A DNA stretch of 64,000 nt from Pseudohongiella sp. GTDB taxonomy: Bacteria > Pseudomonadota > Gammaproteobacteria > Pseudomonadales > Pseudohongiellaceae. The DNA lies in assembly GCA_030651695.1 (NCBI GenBank), contig JAUSCD010000008.1, positions 155,538-219,537 on the forward strand, given 5' to 3'. Below are positions 34,185 to 42,794 of this stretch, one piece after another (the stretch's first letter is position 1; each line of letters opens with the position of its first letter). Made by a program: the position numbers and the translations under genes. Under the pieces are notes generated by a model. The model was given only the letters and a program-made list of their open reading frames with translations, ran no database searches and was not told where the DNA came from.

Positions 34185-35870
34185 TCAGCCAACCACCGGC
34201 TTCACCATCAACTCGTGTCCCTTCAGCATGCCATGCCAATACAACGCAGGCAGCATACTCTTTTTCATATGCCAGGCCATTGAGGTAGGTTTGGTGCCAT
34301 CCAGCATCCACACCGGAAGTGTCGGTTTTACTTTGCCGCCATAAATAAATTCGGCCAACACGATTTTGCCGCGCTCCACTGTCAACGGGCAAGAACCATA
34401 ACCATTGTATTGGCACAACTGAGCCTGACCTGCGATATCAGAGATAATGTTGGCCGCTACCACAGGTGCCTGCACACGCACTGCCGCAGCGGTTTTAGCG
34501 TTGCTGGTATTGGTCGCATCACCCAGCGCCCAGATATTAGGGTAGCGTTTGTGCTGCAGGGTTGCGGGATCAACGTCGATCCACCCGGCTGCATCAGCCA
34601 GCGGGCTGCTGCGGATAAAATCAGGTGCAGTCTGTGGCGGGCAGACATGCAACATATCAAAGTCGGTTTCCACCATACTGGTGATGCCTTCAGCATCCGT
34701 AGTTTCAAACCACGCCCGCTTGCGCTCCCCATCCACTTTCACAAGTTTGTGTGTGTAGTGCACCTTTGTTTTGTACTTATCGATATATGACTGCAAGGCA
34801 GGAACATAGTCTTTTACGCCAAACAACACTGCGCCGGCATTAAAAAAATGCGTTTCAACACTATCAGTCAAGCCATTGCGATACCAATGATCTCCCGCCA
34901 GATACAAAGCCTTCTGCGGGGCACCTGCACATTTTATTGGCATCGGTGGCTGTGTAAATACAGCTTTACCTGACACCATATTACTGATCAGCTTCCAGGT
35001 ATAAGGTGCCAGATCCGCCCGATAATTGGACGTTACGCCATTGCGTCCCAGTGTCTGTGCCAAGCCTTCAATGCCGTCCCAATTCAGTTTGATGCCCGGA
35101 CAGACAATCAGGCGCTGGTAATTGATGCGGGTACCATCATCAAGCACTACAGCGTTCTGATCCGGCTCAAATGCAGTGACGGCAGAGGAGATCCAGGTCA
35201 CACCGTCCGGTATTAAAGATGCCATCGGGCGCTGCACCTGCTCCGGTGTAAAAATGCCTCCACCTATCATGGTGAATCCGGGTTGGTAGTAATGCGTATG
35301 TGCCGGATCTATCAATGCCATACGAAGTTTTTTATTACGTGATAAAAGGCTGGAAGCCACCGATATTCCGGCAGCGCCGGCGCCGACAATCAACACGTCA
35401 TAGGATGTTTCTGCGGATTTTGAATTCATGATTTTTGGATTGTACTCTGCAATGATGGATGCGAACTGCTTGCTGAACTGACTGAAATCATACCCCGCGC
35501 CGGTGGCTTTGCTGACAACACTCTCTACTGTCGCTCCATCGGCCACTTGCATGAGTGCCCACAAAGTCGTTGAACGTAAACCAGAGCGACAATACGCGAG
35601 CACCGGTTTGCCACAGGTATCCCAGGCAACCGAAAATTGACGCACTTCGTCTGCGCTGATAGTGCTATGCACGACGGGTATGTACACCACATCAATACCG
35701 TAACGGGTGGCTGTCTGTTGAATCAGTTCAACATCATGTTGTGCCACTTCTTCCCCATCAGGGCGATTGCAGATGATGGTTTTATACCCGGTCTCAGCGA
35801 GAGACTTGATGTCATCCGGACCGATTTGCGCAGACACGGAAAATTCTTCGGTGATTCTAGTGATATTCAT
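34185..35870 (-). CDS. sqr: DUF442 phosphatase-like domain fused to sulfide:quinone oxidoreductase
   Basis: 561 residues from the ATG at 35870, preceded by GGAGAG. Residues 1-140 are a DUF442 (TIGR01244-type) domain with the cysteine loop CRSGLRS at 94-100, similar to dual-specificity phosphatases and rhodanese-like proteins. Residues 155-561 are an FAD enzyme: VGAGAAG at 162-168, IVCPGIKLNW, IKCAGAPQK (C314) and GYGSCPLTV (C494). The last two cysteines match the redox pair of SQR. It oxidises sulfide at the membrane, reduces quinone and makes persulfide. The fusion is common next to persulfide dioxygenase genes. It starts 32 bases after the dioxygenase stop. Confidence 0.92.
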   Translation of the reverse strand: MNITRITEEFSVSAQIGPDDIKSLAETGYKTIICNRPDGEEVAQHDVELIQQTATRYGIDVVYIPVVHSTISADEVRQFSVAWDTCGKPVLAYCRSGLRSTTLWALMQVADGATVESVVSKATGAGYDFSQFSKQFASIIAEYNPKIMNSKSAETSYDVLIVGAGAAGISVASSLLSRNKKLRMALIDPAHTHYYQPGFTMIGGGIFTPEQVQRPMASLIPDGVTWISSAVTAFEPDQNAVVLDDGTRINYQRLIVCPGIKLNWDGIEGLAQTLGRNGVTSNYRADLAPYTWKLISNMVSGKAVFTQPPMPIKCAGAPQKALYLAGDHWYRNGLTDSVETHFFNAGAVLFGVKDYVPALQSYIDKYKTKVHYTHKLVKVDGERKRAWFETTDAEGITSMVETDFDMLHVCPPQTAPDFIRSSPLADAAGWIDVDPATLQHKRYPNIWALGDATNTSNAKTAAAVRVQAPVVAANIISDIAGQAQLCQYNGYGSCPLTVERGKIVLAEFIYGGKVKPTLPVWMLDGTKPTSMAWHMKKSMLPALYWHGMLKGHELMVKPVVG

Positions 35871-35902
35871 AAGCTGCTCTCCGTTATTTCCCGAACCAAA
35901 GA

Positions 35903-36775
35903 TCAAAGTGCGTTAATAGGCACCTTCAGGTAAACCATGTTGTTGTCCTCTGCTGGTGGAAAATGCCCTGCTCTCATATTGACCTGCAAAGAAGGCAGAA
36001 TCAGAACCGGCATATCGAGAGTGGCATCACGAGCCTCACGCATGCGTACAAAGTCCTCTTCACTGATACCGTCGTGTACATGGATATTGCTGGTTTTTTC
36101 TTCTGCGACGGTAGTCTCATACTCCACTTCACGGCCGTTGGGTTGATAGTCATGGCACATGAACAATCGTGTTTCGCCCGGCAGACTCAACAGTTTCTTT
36201 ATTGAACGAAACAAAATTCTGGCATCGCCACCAGGAAAATCAGCGCGCGCAGTGCCACCATCGGGCATAAACAAGGTGTCGCCAACAAATGCAGCATCAC
36301 CAATCAGATGCGTCATACAGGCAGGGGTATGACCAGGCGTATGAATCGCAGTCGCCTGCAGATTACCTATCTGATAGCTGTCACCATCTTCAAACAGATG
36401 ATCAAATTGCGAGCCGTCACGGGCGAACTCCGTGCCTTCATTAAAAACTTTTCCAAACACGTTCTGTACGGTTGTGATGTGAGAACCTATGCCCAGTTTT
36501 CCACCCAGAGCCTGCTGAATATAGGGTGCTGCGGACAAGTGATCAGCGTGAACATGGGTTTCTATCAACCATTGCAAGTCGAGTTTATGTTTGCGGATGT
36601 AAGCAATAATCTCGTCTGCAGACGTGTAACTGATACGCCCTGCGTTGTAATCAAGGTTCATCACCGAGTCAACGACAGCGCAGGCGCTGGACGTCGGGTC
36701 TTTAACCACATAAGAGAACGTAGATGTCTGTTTGTCGTAAAACGGGAACACTTCTGGTTTTAAAATCTCGCTCAT
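35903..36775 (-). CDS. Persulfide dioxygenase-like metallo-beta-lactamase fold protein
   Basis: 290 residues from the ATG at 36775 with AAGGAG 7 bases upstream. The motif THVHADHL (H74, H76, D78, H79), HTPGHTPACM and GDTLFMPDGGTARADFPGG identify the ETHE1/BlhA branch of glyoxalase-II-like proteins. These use one iron to oxidise glutathione persulfide to sulfite. It forms an operon with cydAB upstream and SQR downstream, so the product of SQR is passed directly to it. Confidence 0.92.
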   Translation of the reverse strand: MSEILKPEVFPFYDKQTSTFSYVVKDPTSSACAVVDSVMNLDYNAGRISYTSADEIIAYIRKHKLDLQWLIETHVHADHLSAAPYIQQALGGKLGIGSHITTVQNVFGKVFNEGTEFARDGSQFDHLFEDGDSYQIGNLQATAIHTPGHTPACMTHLIGDAAFVGDTLFMPDGGTARADFPGGDARILFRSIKKLLSLPGETRLFMCHDYQPNGREVEYETTVAEEKTSNIHVHDGISEEDFVRMREARDATLDMPVLILPSLQVNMRAGHFPPAEDNNMVYLKVPINAL

Positions 36776-36794
36776 GTCGATCTCCTTGTGTGAA

Positions 36795-37787
36795 TTATTC
36801 ATAAGTCAGTGCTGTGGTTTTTCCGCGGAAAATCCGGTATACAAAAAATGTGTAGACAATAATCGCCGGTAGCACGATCGCAGTACCCCAGAAGGTGAAC
36901 AGCAACGAGTCGGTGCTCGACGCAGATTCCCAGATTGTCATCCTGCCAATGATGATGTCCGGCAGAATGCTGTACGCCAGCCCAAGCGCAGCCAACACAC
37001 ATAGAAGAATCAAGCCGGTGAACAACATCCATTCGCTGCCACCACGCAGATGTTTCTGATCTTTTAACAACCACAGCAAACCCAGATAAATGACAGAACT
37101 CAACAGTGGGATGGGCAGCAACCGGAGCCCTTGCGGAAACGTAAACCATTTGTCCGCAATGGTCTGGCTGATCAGGGGTGTTGCGATGGAGACCAGCAAC
37201 AAGGCCAGACCCATTGGCAGAATGGCCGTACGCGCCCAGCGCAGGGCTTTGTCAAACAGCTCGCCCTCGGTTTTGATCAACAACCAGGCGGCGCCTAACA
37301 GGACATAAAGTGCCGGCAAGGTGAGTGCTATCAGGAAAGAAAACAGATAGCTGAGTCCGGAGTGATTGAGGCCAGTGATATAGGTCCCGAGCATCCAGCC
37401 CTGAGCTGCCGCGGTCACAAGCGATCCGCCGGCAAAAATGGCGTTCCACATGTCTTTTTTACGCGCAATTGCCTTGGCCCTGAAGTCGAATGCAATGCCT
37501 CGCAGGATCAGGCCCATCAGCATGATCGTGACCGGTATGTACATCGCAGTCAGAATCTCGCCATGAGCCTGCGGAAAGGCAATCAGCAGAATACCGATAC
37601 CTAACACTATCCAGGTTTCGTTTGCGTCCCAGAATGGTCCTATCGACGCGATCATCAGGTCCTTTTCCTGATCACTGGCCAGAGGCAACAACAGCCCAAT
37701 GCCGAGGTCATAACCATCAAGCACCACATAAACCAGCAAAGCCAAACCCATCGCGCCAGCAAAAAACAAAGGTAACCAGAATTCCAT
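36795..37787 (-). CDS. cydB: Cytochrome bd-type quinol oxidase subunit II
   Basis: 330 residues from the ATG at 37787, 4 bases after the subunit I stop. Start MEFWLPLFFAGAMGLALLVYVVLDGYDLGIGLLLPL is typical of CydB/CioB. Multiple membrane helices follow, with WDANETWIVLGIGILLIAFPQ as the family core. With subunit I it oxidises ubiquinol and reduces oxygen to water without pumping protons. The gene order bd oxidase-dioxygenase-SQR suggests that this sulfide-tolerant oxidase re-oxidises the quinol made by SQR. Confidence 0.93.
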   Translation of the reverse strand: MEFWLPLFFAGAMGLALLVYVVLDGYDLGIGLLLPLASDQEKDLMIASIGPFWDANETWIVLGIGILLIAFPQAHGEILTAMYIPVTIMLMGLILRGIAFDFRAKAIARKKDMWNAIFAGGSLVTAAAQGWMLGTYITGLNHSGLSYLFSFLIALTLPALYVLLGAAWLLIKTEGELFDKALRWARTAILPMGLALLLVSIATPLISQTIADKWFTFPQGLRLLPIPLLSSVIYLGLLWLLKDQKHLRGGSEWMLFTGLILLCVLAALGLAYSILPDIIIGRMTIWESASSTDSLLFTFWGTAIVLPAIIVYTFFVYRIFRGKTTALTYE

Positions 37788-37791
37788 GGTG

Positions 37792-39177
37792 TTACTTCCC
37801 TGCAGGCAGCGCCGGCTGATGAGTTGGATGTGAGACTGACATACCCTGAAGTTCACCCAGTGCAATCAATGACGCGGCCGGTTTGGTGGCCATGTAACGT
37901 AACGTCGCGATGTAGGAAATCAGGATAAACAGGTACAGCGCCATGTATGCTGTGAAGGTGCTCAGCATTACCCCGCTGCTGTGGTCTGCAACCACGTCCG
38001 CAGACTTGAGCAATCCCTGCACTATCCACGGTTGCCGGCCGATTTCTGTGACGTACCAGCCTGCCAGAACACCTACCCAGCCAGAAAATGTCATCCACGA
38101 GGCAGCGTGCAGCAGCAGCGGACCGGGTTTCTGTTTGCGCACAAACAGCTGCCAGCCTGCCCACCAGGCCACCAGAATCATCAACATTCCAATCGCTACC
38201 ATGACGCGGAACGACCAGAAAACTATTGCTACCGGAGGGTGCTCGCCTTCAAATTCATTGAGACCACGGATTTCCCCATTGATATCATGGGTCAATATCC
38301 AGCTCGCGGCATAAGGTATTTCCAGCGCAAACTTTGTGGTGCGTGTTTTTTCGTCCGGAAAGCCGAACACCGTAAATGCCACACCGCTATGGGTTTCCCA
38401 AACACCTTCAATTGCTGCCACTTTCGCGGGCTGGTGCTCCAGCGTGTTGAGACCGTGAAGGTCGCCGACAAATACCTGCAGCGGTGCCAGCACCATGGCA
38501 ATCACCGCCACGGACTTAAATATCTTCAGGGTAGCCGGGCCATCCACTTTCTGCTTCATGCGCCAGGCACTGATGCCCATGACCAGGAACGATGCAGTCA
38601 ACATGGACGCGATCAGCATGTGTGCCAGCCTGTATGGGAATGATGGGTTAAATATAATCGCCCACCAGCTTTCCACAAAGAACACACCATCACGGATGAC
38701 ATAACCCGTAGGCGTCTGCATCCACGAATTCAGACTCAAAATCCAGAACGCAGAGAGTGTTGTACCCACTGCCACCAACGCGCAGGCCAGGAGGTGCACC
38801 CGATTGGAGACACGATTTTTTCCAAACAGCATCACACCCAGAAAGGTAGCTTCCAGGAAAAATGCCGTCAGTACTTCATATCCGAGCAATGGCCCGGAAA
38901 TATTCCCGGTTTTTTCCATAAAACCCGGCCAGTTGGTGCCAAACTGAAAACTCATGGTGATGCCGGAGACCACACCAATAGCAAATGACAAAGCAAAAAT
39001 CTTTACCCAGAACTGATACGCATTTTCCCAATGTGGATCACCTGACGTGGTGAAGCGCACGCGAAAAAACAACAGAATCCAACCCAGCCCCATCGTGATA
39101 GCCGGGAACAGGATATGAAAACTTATATTGGCAGCAAACTGCGCTCTGGCAAGAATGAACGGATCAATGTCTGGCAT
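37792..39177 (-). CDS. cydA: Cytochrome bd-type quinol oxidase subunit I (cyanide-insensitive type)
   Basis: 461 residues, start MPDIDPFILARAQFAANISFH with the haem-binding His in FHILFPA. Further blocks are FQFGTNWPGFMEKTGNISGPLLGYE and GWYVTEIGRQPWIVQG. The length of about 460 with a short Q-loop fits the CioA branch, which resists cyanide and sulfide, better than E. coli CydA (about 520). The upstream gap to the peroxiredoxin has a terminator, so a second promoter or readthrough is needed for this operon. Confidence 0.93.
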   Translation of the reverse strand: MPDIDPFILARAQFAANISFHILFPAITMGLGWILLFFRVRFTTSGDPHWENAYQFWVKIFALSFAIGVVSGITMSFQFGTNWPGFMEKTGNISGPLLGYEVLTAFFLEATFLGVMLFGKNRVSNRVHLLACALVAVGTTLSAFWILSLNSWMQTPTGYVIRDGVFFVESWWAIIFNPSFPYRLAHMLIASMLTASFLVMGISAWRMKQKVDGPATLKIFKSVAVIAMVLAPLQVFVGDLHGLNTLEHQPAKVAAIEGVWETHSGVAFTVFGFPDEKTRTTKFALEIPYAASWILTHDINGEIRGLNEFEGEHPPVAIVFWSFRVMVAIGMLMILVAWWAGWQLFVRKQKPGPLLLHAASWMTFSGWVGVLAGWYVTEIGRQPWIVQGLLKSADVVADHSSGVMLSTFTAYMALYLFILISYIATLRYMATKPAASLIALGELQGMSVSHPTHQPALPAGK

Positions 39178-39215
39178 GGATACTCGCCTGTTGATTAAAG
39201 GTCGTGCTAATCAGT

Positions 39216-39257
39216 AAAAAAAAAAAGCGGTGCCACCCGGTTATGGCCAACACCGCT
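39216..39257 (-). terminator. Intrinsic terminator after the peroxiredoxin gene
   Basis: On the minus strand AGCGGTG and CACCGCT pair across an 18-base loop and are followed by a run of eleven T (A run 39216-39226). It lies 13 bases after the peroxiredoxin stop and before cydA, and likely reduces readthrough into the bd oxidase operon. Confidence 0.8.
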
Positions 39258-39270
39258 CCAGAGGTCTTCC

Positions 39271-39909
39271 TTACAGGGCCTTCTTGCAAAAATAAAAGTC
39301 GGTGCACTCGTATTCATCAGACTGCATGCGCCGGCTGGCTTCCGCGAAGGTCTTGGCTGGCGGCACAATTACCTTGTCACCGGGTTGCCAGCCTTCGGGT
39401 GTTGCCACACTATTGGCGTCACTGGTTTGCAGCGCGGCCAACAAGCGCAGGAACTCTGCAATCGAGCGGCCATTGGACATCGGGTAATAAACCATGGCGC
39501 GCAGTTTGCCCTGTGGATCTATCAGGAAAGTGGCGCGCACAGCAGAAGTGTCAGACGCTCCGGCGTGAATCATGCCGTACGCCCTGGCGACATCCATTTT
39601 CAGGTCATCAATGATTGGAAAAGGAATCTCAATGCCAAACTTTTCCTTGATGTTGAGCATCCAGGCAATATGTGAATGCCTGCTGTCAATCGACAAGCCC
39701 AGCAGCTCAGCACCGAGCTTTTCGAACTCAGGCGCAGCCTTGGCGAAAGCAATAAACTCAGTGGTACAAACCGGGGTAAAGTCAGCAGGGTGTGAGAACA
39801 AGACCAGCCATTTGCCCTTGTAATCGCTCAGAGAGCGCGGACCGTGGGTTGTTGGAGCGTTAAAATCCGGGGCTGCTTCGTTCAATCGTGGCAATCCTGT
39901 CGTTTCCAT
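39271..39909 (-). CDS. Peroxiredoxin of the Prx6/1-Cys type with C-terminal cysteine pair
   Basis: 212 residues from the ATG at 39909 with AGGAG upstream. Peroxidatic Cys48 in PADFTPVCTTEF, then GLSIDSRHSHIAWM and FPIIDDLKMDVARAYGM. The C-terminus has C202 and C208 in ECTDFYFC, an arrangement known from archaeal Prx such as that of Aeropyrum. It reduces hydroperoxides and possibly persulfides. A sigma-54 promoter lies 51 bases upstream and the sensor gene is divergent, so it belongs to the sulfane-sulfur response. Confidence 0.9.
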   Translation of the reverse strand: METTGLPRLNEAAPDFNAPTTHGPRSLSDYKGKWLVLFSHPADFTPVCTTEFIAFAKAAPEFEKLGAELLGLSIDSRHSHIAWMLNIKEKFGIEIPFPIIDDLKMDVARAYGMIHAGASDTSAVRATFLIDPQGKLRAMVYYPMSNGRSIAEFLRLLAALQTSDANSVATPEGWQPGDKVIVPPAKTFAEASRRMQSDEYECTDFYFCKKAL

Positions 39910-39959
39910 CGTTTTCTCCTCATGCGTACACAAAAATAGTGATAACTCGGATAAGGTAT

Positions 39960-39975
39960 TGCAGGGGCCGTGCCA
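39960..39975 (-). promoter_or_regulatory. Sigma-54 (-24/-12) promoter of the peroxiredoxin gene
   Basis: On the minus strand the sequence is TGGCACGGCCCCTGCA. It matches the TGGCAC-N5-TTGCW consensus with one change (CTGC) and the exact GG to GC spacing. It sits about 51 bases before the peroxiredoxin ATG and in the gap shared with the divergent sigma-54 activator gene. Confidence 0.8.
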
Positions 39976-40136
39976 CCACCCGACCCCAAAGATAAATTTT
40001 AGTTATACCGTTGTTTTTTATAGCGTTTATTTACGTGCAACAGAACTGAGCCCAATGTCTGCAAACTTACGCTGGCAGTTCCATGACATAAATGACAATA
40101 TAATTGCCAATTTCGACACGAGCCCGAGCGACTGAT

Positions 40137-41447
40137 ATGCATCTTATTGCGTCCGATGTTCAAAGCGATCTTGGCGCCATACTCAATGGTTTTGATGTGC
40201 CAGCGATTCTGGTCAGCGCGGACTATGAAATCCTCGCAACCAATCGTCACTACCTGGAAAGTTTTGGGGAAATTGACTATCAGCAGGCGCCACGTTGCTA
40301 CCGCGTTTCTCACGGTTATGACGTACCCTGCGACCAGGCTGGCGAGAGCTGCCCTTTGCATGCAGCCAGACAATCCGGCAGCAAGGAGCGGGTACTGCAT
40401 ATTCATCAGACTCCGCGCGGCCGCGAGCACGTGGATGTCGAGATGCTGCCCATCAAAGCTGCTGATGGCAGTCTGAAGTATTTTGTGGAGTTGTTAAAAC
40501 CAGTGCCGCTGGCCAGTGCAGAAATCAGCACTGCCGACATGGTAGGCAGCAGCCCTGCTTTTAACACCATGCTCGAGCACATAACACGCGTGGGCCCGAC
40601 AGATGCATCGGTACTGCTGCTGGGAGAGTCCGGCAGCGGCAAGGAAATGGCAGCGCTGGCTATTCACAAGGCCAGTCTGCGTAATACAAAAGCCATGGTG
40701 ACACTGGAATGCTCAGGCCTGACCGAAACCCTGTTTGAAAGCGAACTGTTCGGTCATATCAAAGGAGCATTCACCGGCGCCAGCTACAACTCACCCGGCC
40801 TCATTCAGGCAGCAGACGGCGGCACTTTATTTCTGGATGAAATTGGTGACGTACCGCTGGAAATGCAGGTGAAATTGTTGCGCCTTATTGAATCAGGGAC
40901 CTATCGCCAGGTGGGCAGCAGCGAGCTCAAACGCGCTGACTTCCGTTTGGTCTGTGCAACACACAAAAACATTTTTGAGATGGTGCGGAGTGGTCAGTTC
41001 CGGCAGGATCTTTATTACCGTATCAATGTCTTCCCTATCGTCATGCCATCGCTGCAAGACCGTAAATCTGACATCCCGTTACTGGCAAACTCGATCTTGC
41101 AGAAAACAGACAAGAGTGGTCGTTTTGTATTGACTGACTCGGCCATACGGGCACTGCAGAAACATCACTACGTCGGGAACATCAGGGAACTCAGAAACAT
41201 CATTGCGCGCGCCATGGTATTGAGTAATACACATGTCATCGACGGCAGTGTAATTCGCAGCTGCCTTGCGATTGACCAGCCTTCCATACAGCAGGAAGTT
41301 CAGCTGCCCGACCTCAAAACCAATGAGACTCTTTACCTGAGCCGCCTGCTGCAGGCATGTGATGGAGACAAAGAAAAAGCAGCGCTCAGAGCAGGCATCA
41401 GCATACGCTCTTTGTACCGTAAGCTGGCAGAAACCGATATGCAATAG
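40137..41447 (+). CDS. fisR: Sigma-54-dependent activator, FisR-like sulfane-sulfur sensor
   Basis: 436 residues from the ATG at 40137; a TTG at 40104 would add 11 residues. Residues 10-120 are a PAS-like sensor with three cysteines at 54, 65 and 72. That spacing (11 and 7) equals C53, C64 and C71 of FisR, where polysulfide modification switches on the activator. The AAA+ domain follows: Walker A GESGSGKE at 163-170, GAFTGA at 210-215 for sigma-54 contact and Walker B LFLDEIGD at 231-238. A Fis-type helix-turn-helix ends the protein. It is divergent from the peroxiredoxin-cydAB-dioxygenase-SQR genes and most likely activates them. Confidence 0.88.
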   Translation: MHLIASDVQSDLGAILNGFDVPAILVSADYEILATNRHYLESFGEIDYQQAPRCYRVSHGYDVPCDQAGESCPLHAARQSGSKERVLHIHQTPRGREHVDVEMLPIKAADGSLKYFVELLKPVPLASAEISTADMVGSSPAFNTMLEHITRVGPTDASVLLLGESGSGKEMAALAIHKASLRNTKAMVTLECSGLTETLFESELFGHIKGAFTGASYNSPGLIQAADGGTLFLDEIGDVPLEMQVKLLRLIESGTYRQVGSSELKRADFRLVCATHKNIFEMVRSGQFRQDLYYRINVFPIVMPSLQDRKSDIPLLANSILQKTDKSGRFVLTDSAIRALQKHHYVGNIRELRNIIARAMVLSNTHVIDGSVIRSCLAIDQPSIQQEVQLPDLKTNETLYLSRLLQACDGDKEKAALRAGISIRSLYRKLAETDMQ

Positions 41448-41454
41448 AAGGCTA

Positions 41455-42660
41455 TCACTTCCAGCGTGCCTCAGCTCGCATAAAAACCAACATACTGCAC
41501 ACAGTCAGCATTGCAGCCAGCAGAAATGACGCGCCGGGAAAATACAAGGGTGCGGCTGCTGCTGTGAAGAACGCAAAGGTGCCCGTCATCAGCGGCGGAC
41601 TGAGGATGGAGGTCAGGCTTGACATACTGGCCAATCCGCCTTGCAACTCGCCTTGCGAATTGGCTGGAATGTGACCCGACATGATGCTCTGCATGGATGG
41701 CATGACAAACCCCTGCAGTGCGCCCGGAATCATGAACACATACAACATGTATCCGCTGCTGGCGAATGCATATCCGATAAAAGAAACTATACAGAATACA
41801 AAACCTGCCAACGCTGCCTTATGCTGACCGATCACAGGTAACACACGGCGCAGCAGCACAGCCTGCGTAAAAACCATCAGCGCTCCCACAAAGGCAAACG
41901 AGTACCCCACCTGTGACTCGCTCCACTGGAACTTCTCAATAGTGTAATACGTCCAGGTACTGGGTAGTGCATGATGCCCGAGCAGAAACAGAAACAGCGC
42001 ACTGATCATGCCGATAACCATCGGATATTTGCGCAGTGCCAACAACGTACCCATGGGATTGGCGCGACGCAGATCGAATGGCCTGCGATTTTCCTTAGCC
42101 AATGTTTCCGGCATCACAAAAAAGCCGAATACAAGATTTGCAAACGCAAGGCAGGCTGCTGCGATAAATGGGACACGTGCGCCGTACTCGCCCAGCAAAC
42201 CACCCACTACAGGGCCTATGATAAACCCCAGACCAAAAGCAGCACCTACCAAACCAAAAGTCTGCGCGCGTTTTTCCGGCTCTGTACTATCGGCAATAAC
42301 CGCGTAACAGGTACTGTAAGTGGACGCCGCAATACCTGCTACCATTCTGCCGGCAAACAACCAGAGCAGTGTCGGCGCCCACGCCATCACAAGATAGTCG
42401 ATACCCAGCAACAGCAGCGACAAGAGTAACACCGGGCGACGTCCGAACCGGTCAGAGATGTTGCCCATAATGGGCGAAAAAAAGAACTGCATCAGTGCGT
42501 AAACCATCATCAGCCATCCGCCATAACGCGCTGCGCTGGACAAGCCTTCTCCGGACACGCTCATAATGAGTTGCGGCATAACAGGGAGGATGATGCCAAA
42601 ACCAATGGAATCGATCAGCAGCGTAGTGAAAACGAAGGTGATGGTGTATTTGTGGCTCAT
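41455..42660 (-). CDS. MFS transporter, TetA-like drug:H+ antiporter family
   Basis: 401 residues from the ATG at 42660, twelve membrane helices. MFS motif A is GNISDRFGRRPVLL between helices 2 and 3. The start TLLIDSIGFGIILPVMPQLI and the block GAAFGLGFIIGPVVGGLLG are typical of the TCR/Tet subfamily (DHA1). The substrate could be a drug or a metabolite; resistance cannot be claimed from the sequence. It is convergent with the FisR-like gene with only 7 bases between the stops. Confidence 0.87.
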   Translation of the reverse strand: MSHKYTITFVFTTLLIDSIGFGIILPVMPQLIMSVSGEGLSSAARYGGWLMMVYALMQFFFSPIMGNISDRFGRRPVLLLSLLLLGIDYLVMAWAPTLLWLFAGRMVAGIAASTYSTCYAVIADSTEPEKRAQTFGLVGAAFGLGFIIGPVVGGLLGEYGARVPFIAAACLAFANLVFGFFVMPETLAKENRRPFDLRRANPMGTLLALRKYPMVIGMISALFLFLLGHHALPSTWTYYTIEKFQWSESQVGYSFAFVGALMVFTQAVLLRRVLPVIGQHKAALAGFVFCIVSFIGYAFASSGYMLYVFMIPGALQGFVMPSMQSIMSGHIPANSQGELQGGLASMSSLTSILSPPLMTGTFAFFTAAAAPLYFPGASFLLAAMLTVCSMLVFMRAEARWK

Positions 42661-42794
42661 GGTCCAGCTTCTGGTTGTTGTGGTGGCGATACTATAAGCC
42701 AAAGCCGGAATTGTTGCAGGTAGGTTGATTCGACGGTACTCTGAGGATGCCTCCGATACCCGCCATTTATGGCAAACCCGGGAGATTCAAACGC

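Noticed and set aside
39230..39235. TGGCAC on the minus strand before cydA as a second sigma-54 promoter
   Set aside because: The -12 position holds only T residues and no GC; the sequence is part of the terminator hairpin.
41455..42660. Calling the MFS transporter a tetracycline resistance gene
   Set aside because: The fold is TetA-like, but nothing in the sequence identifies tetracycline as substrate.
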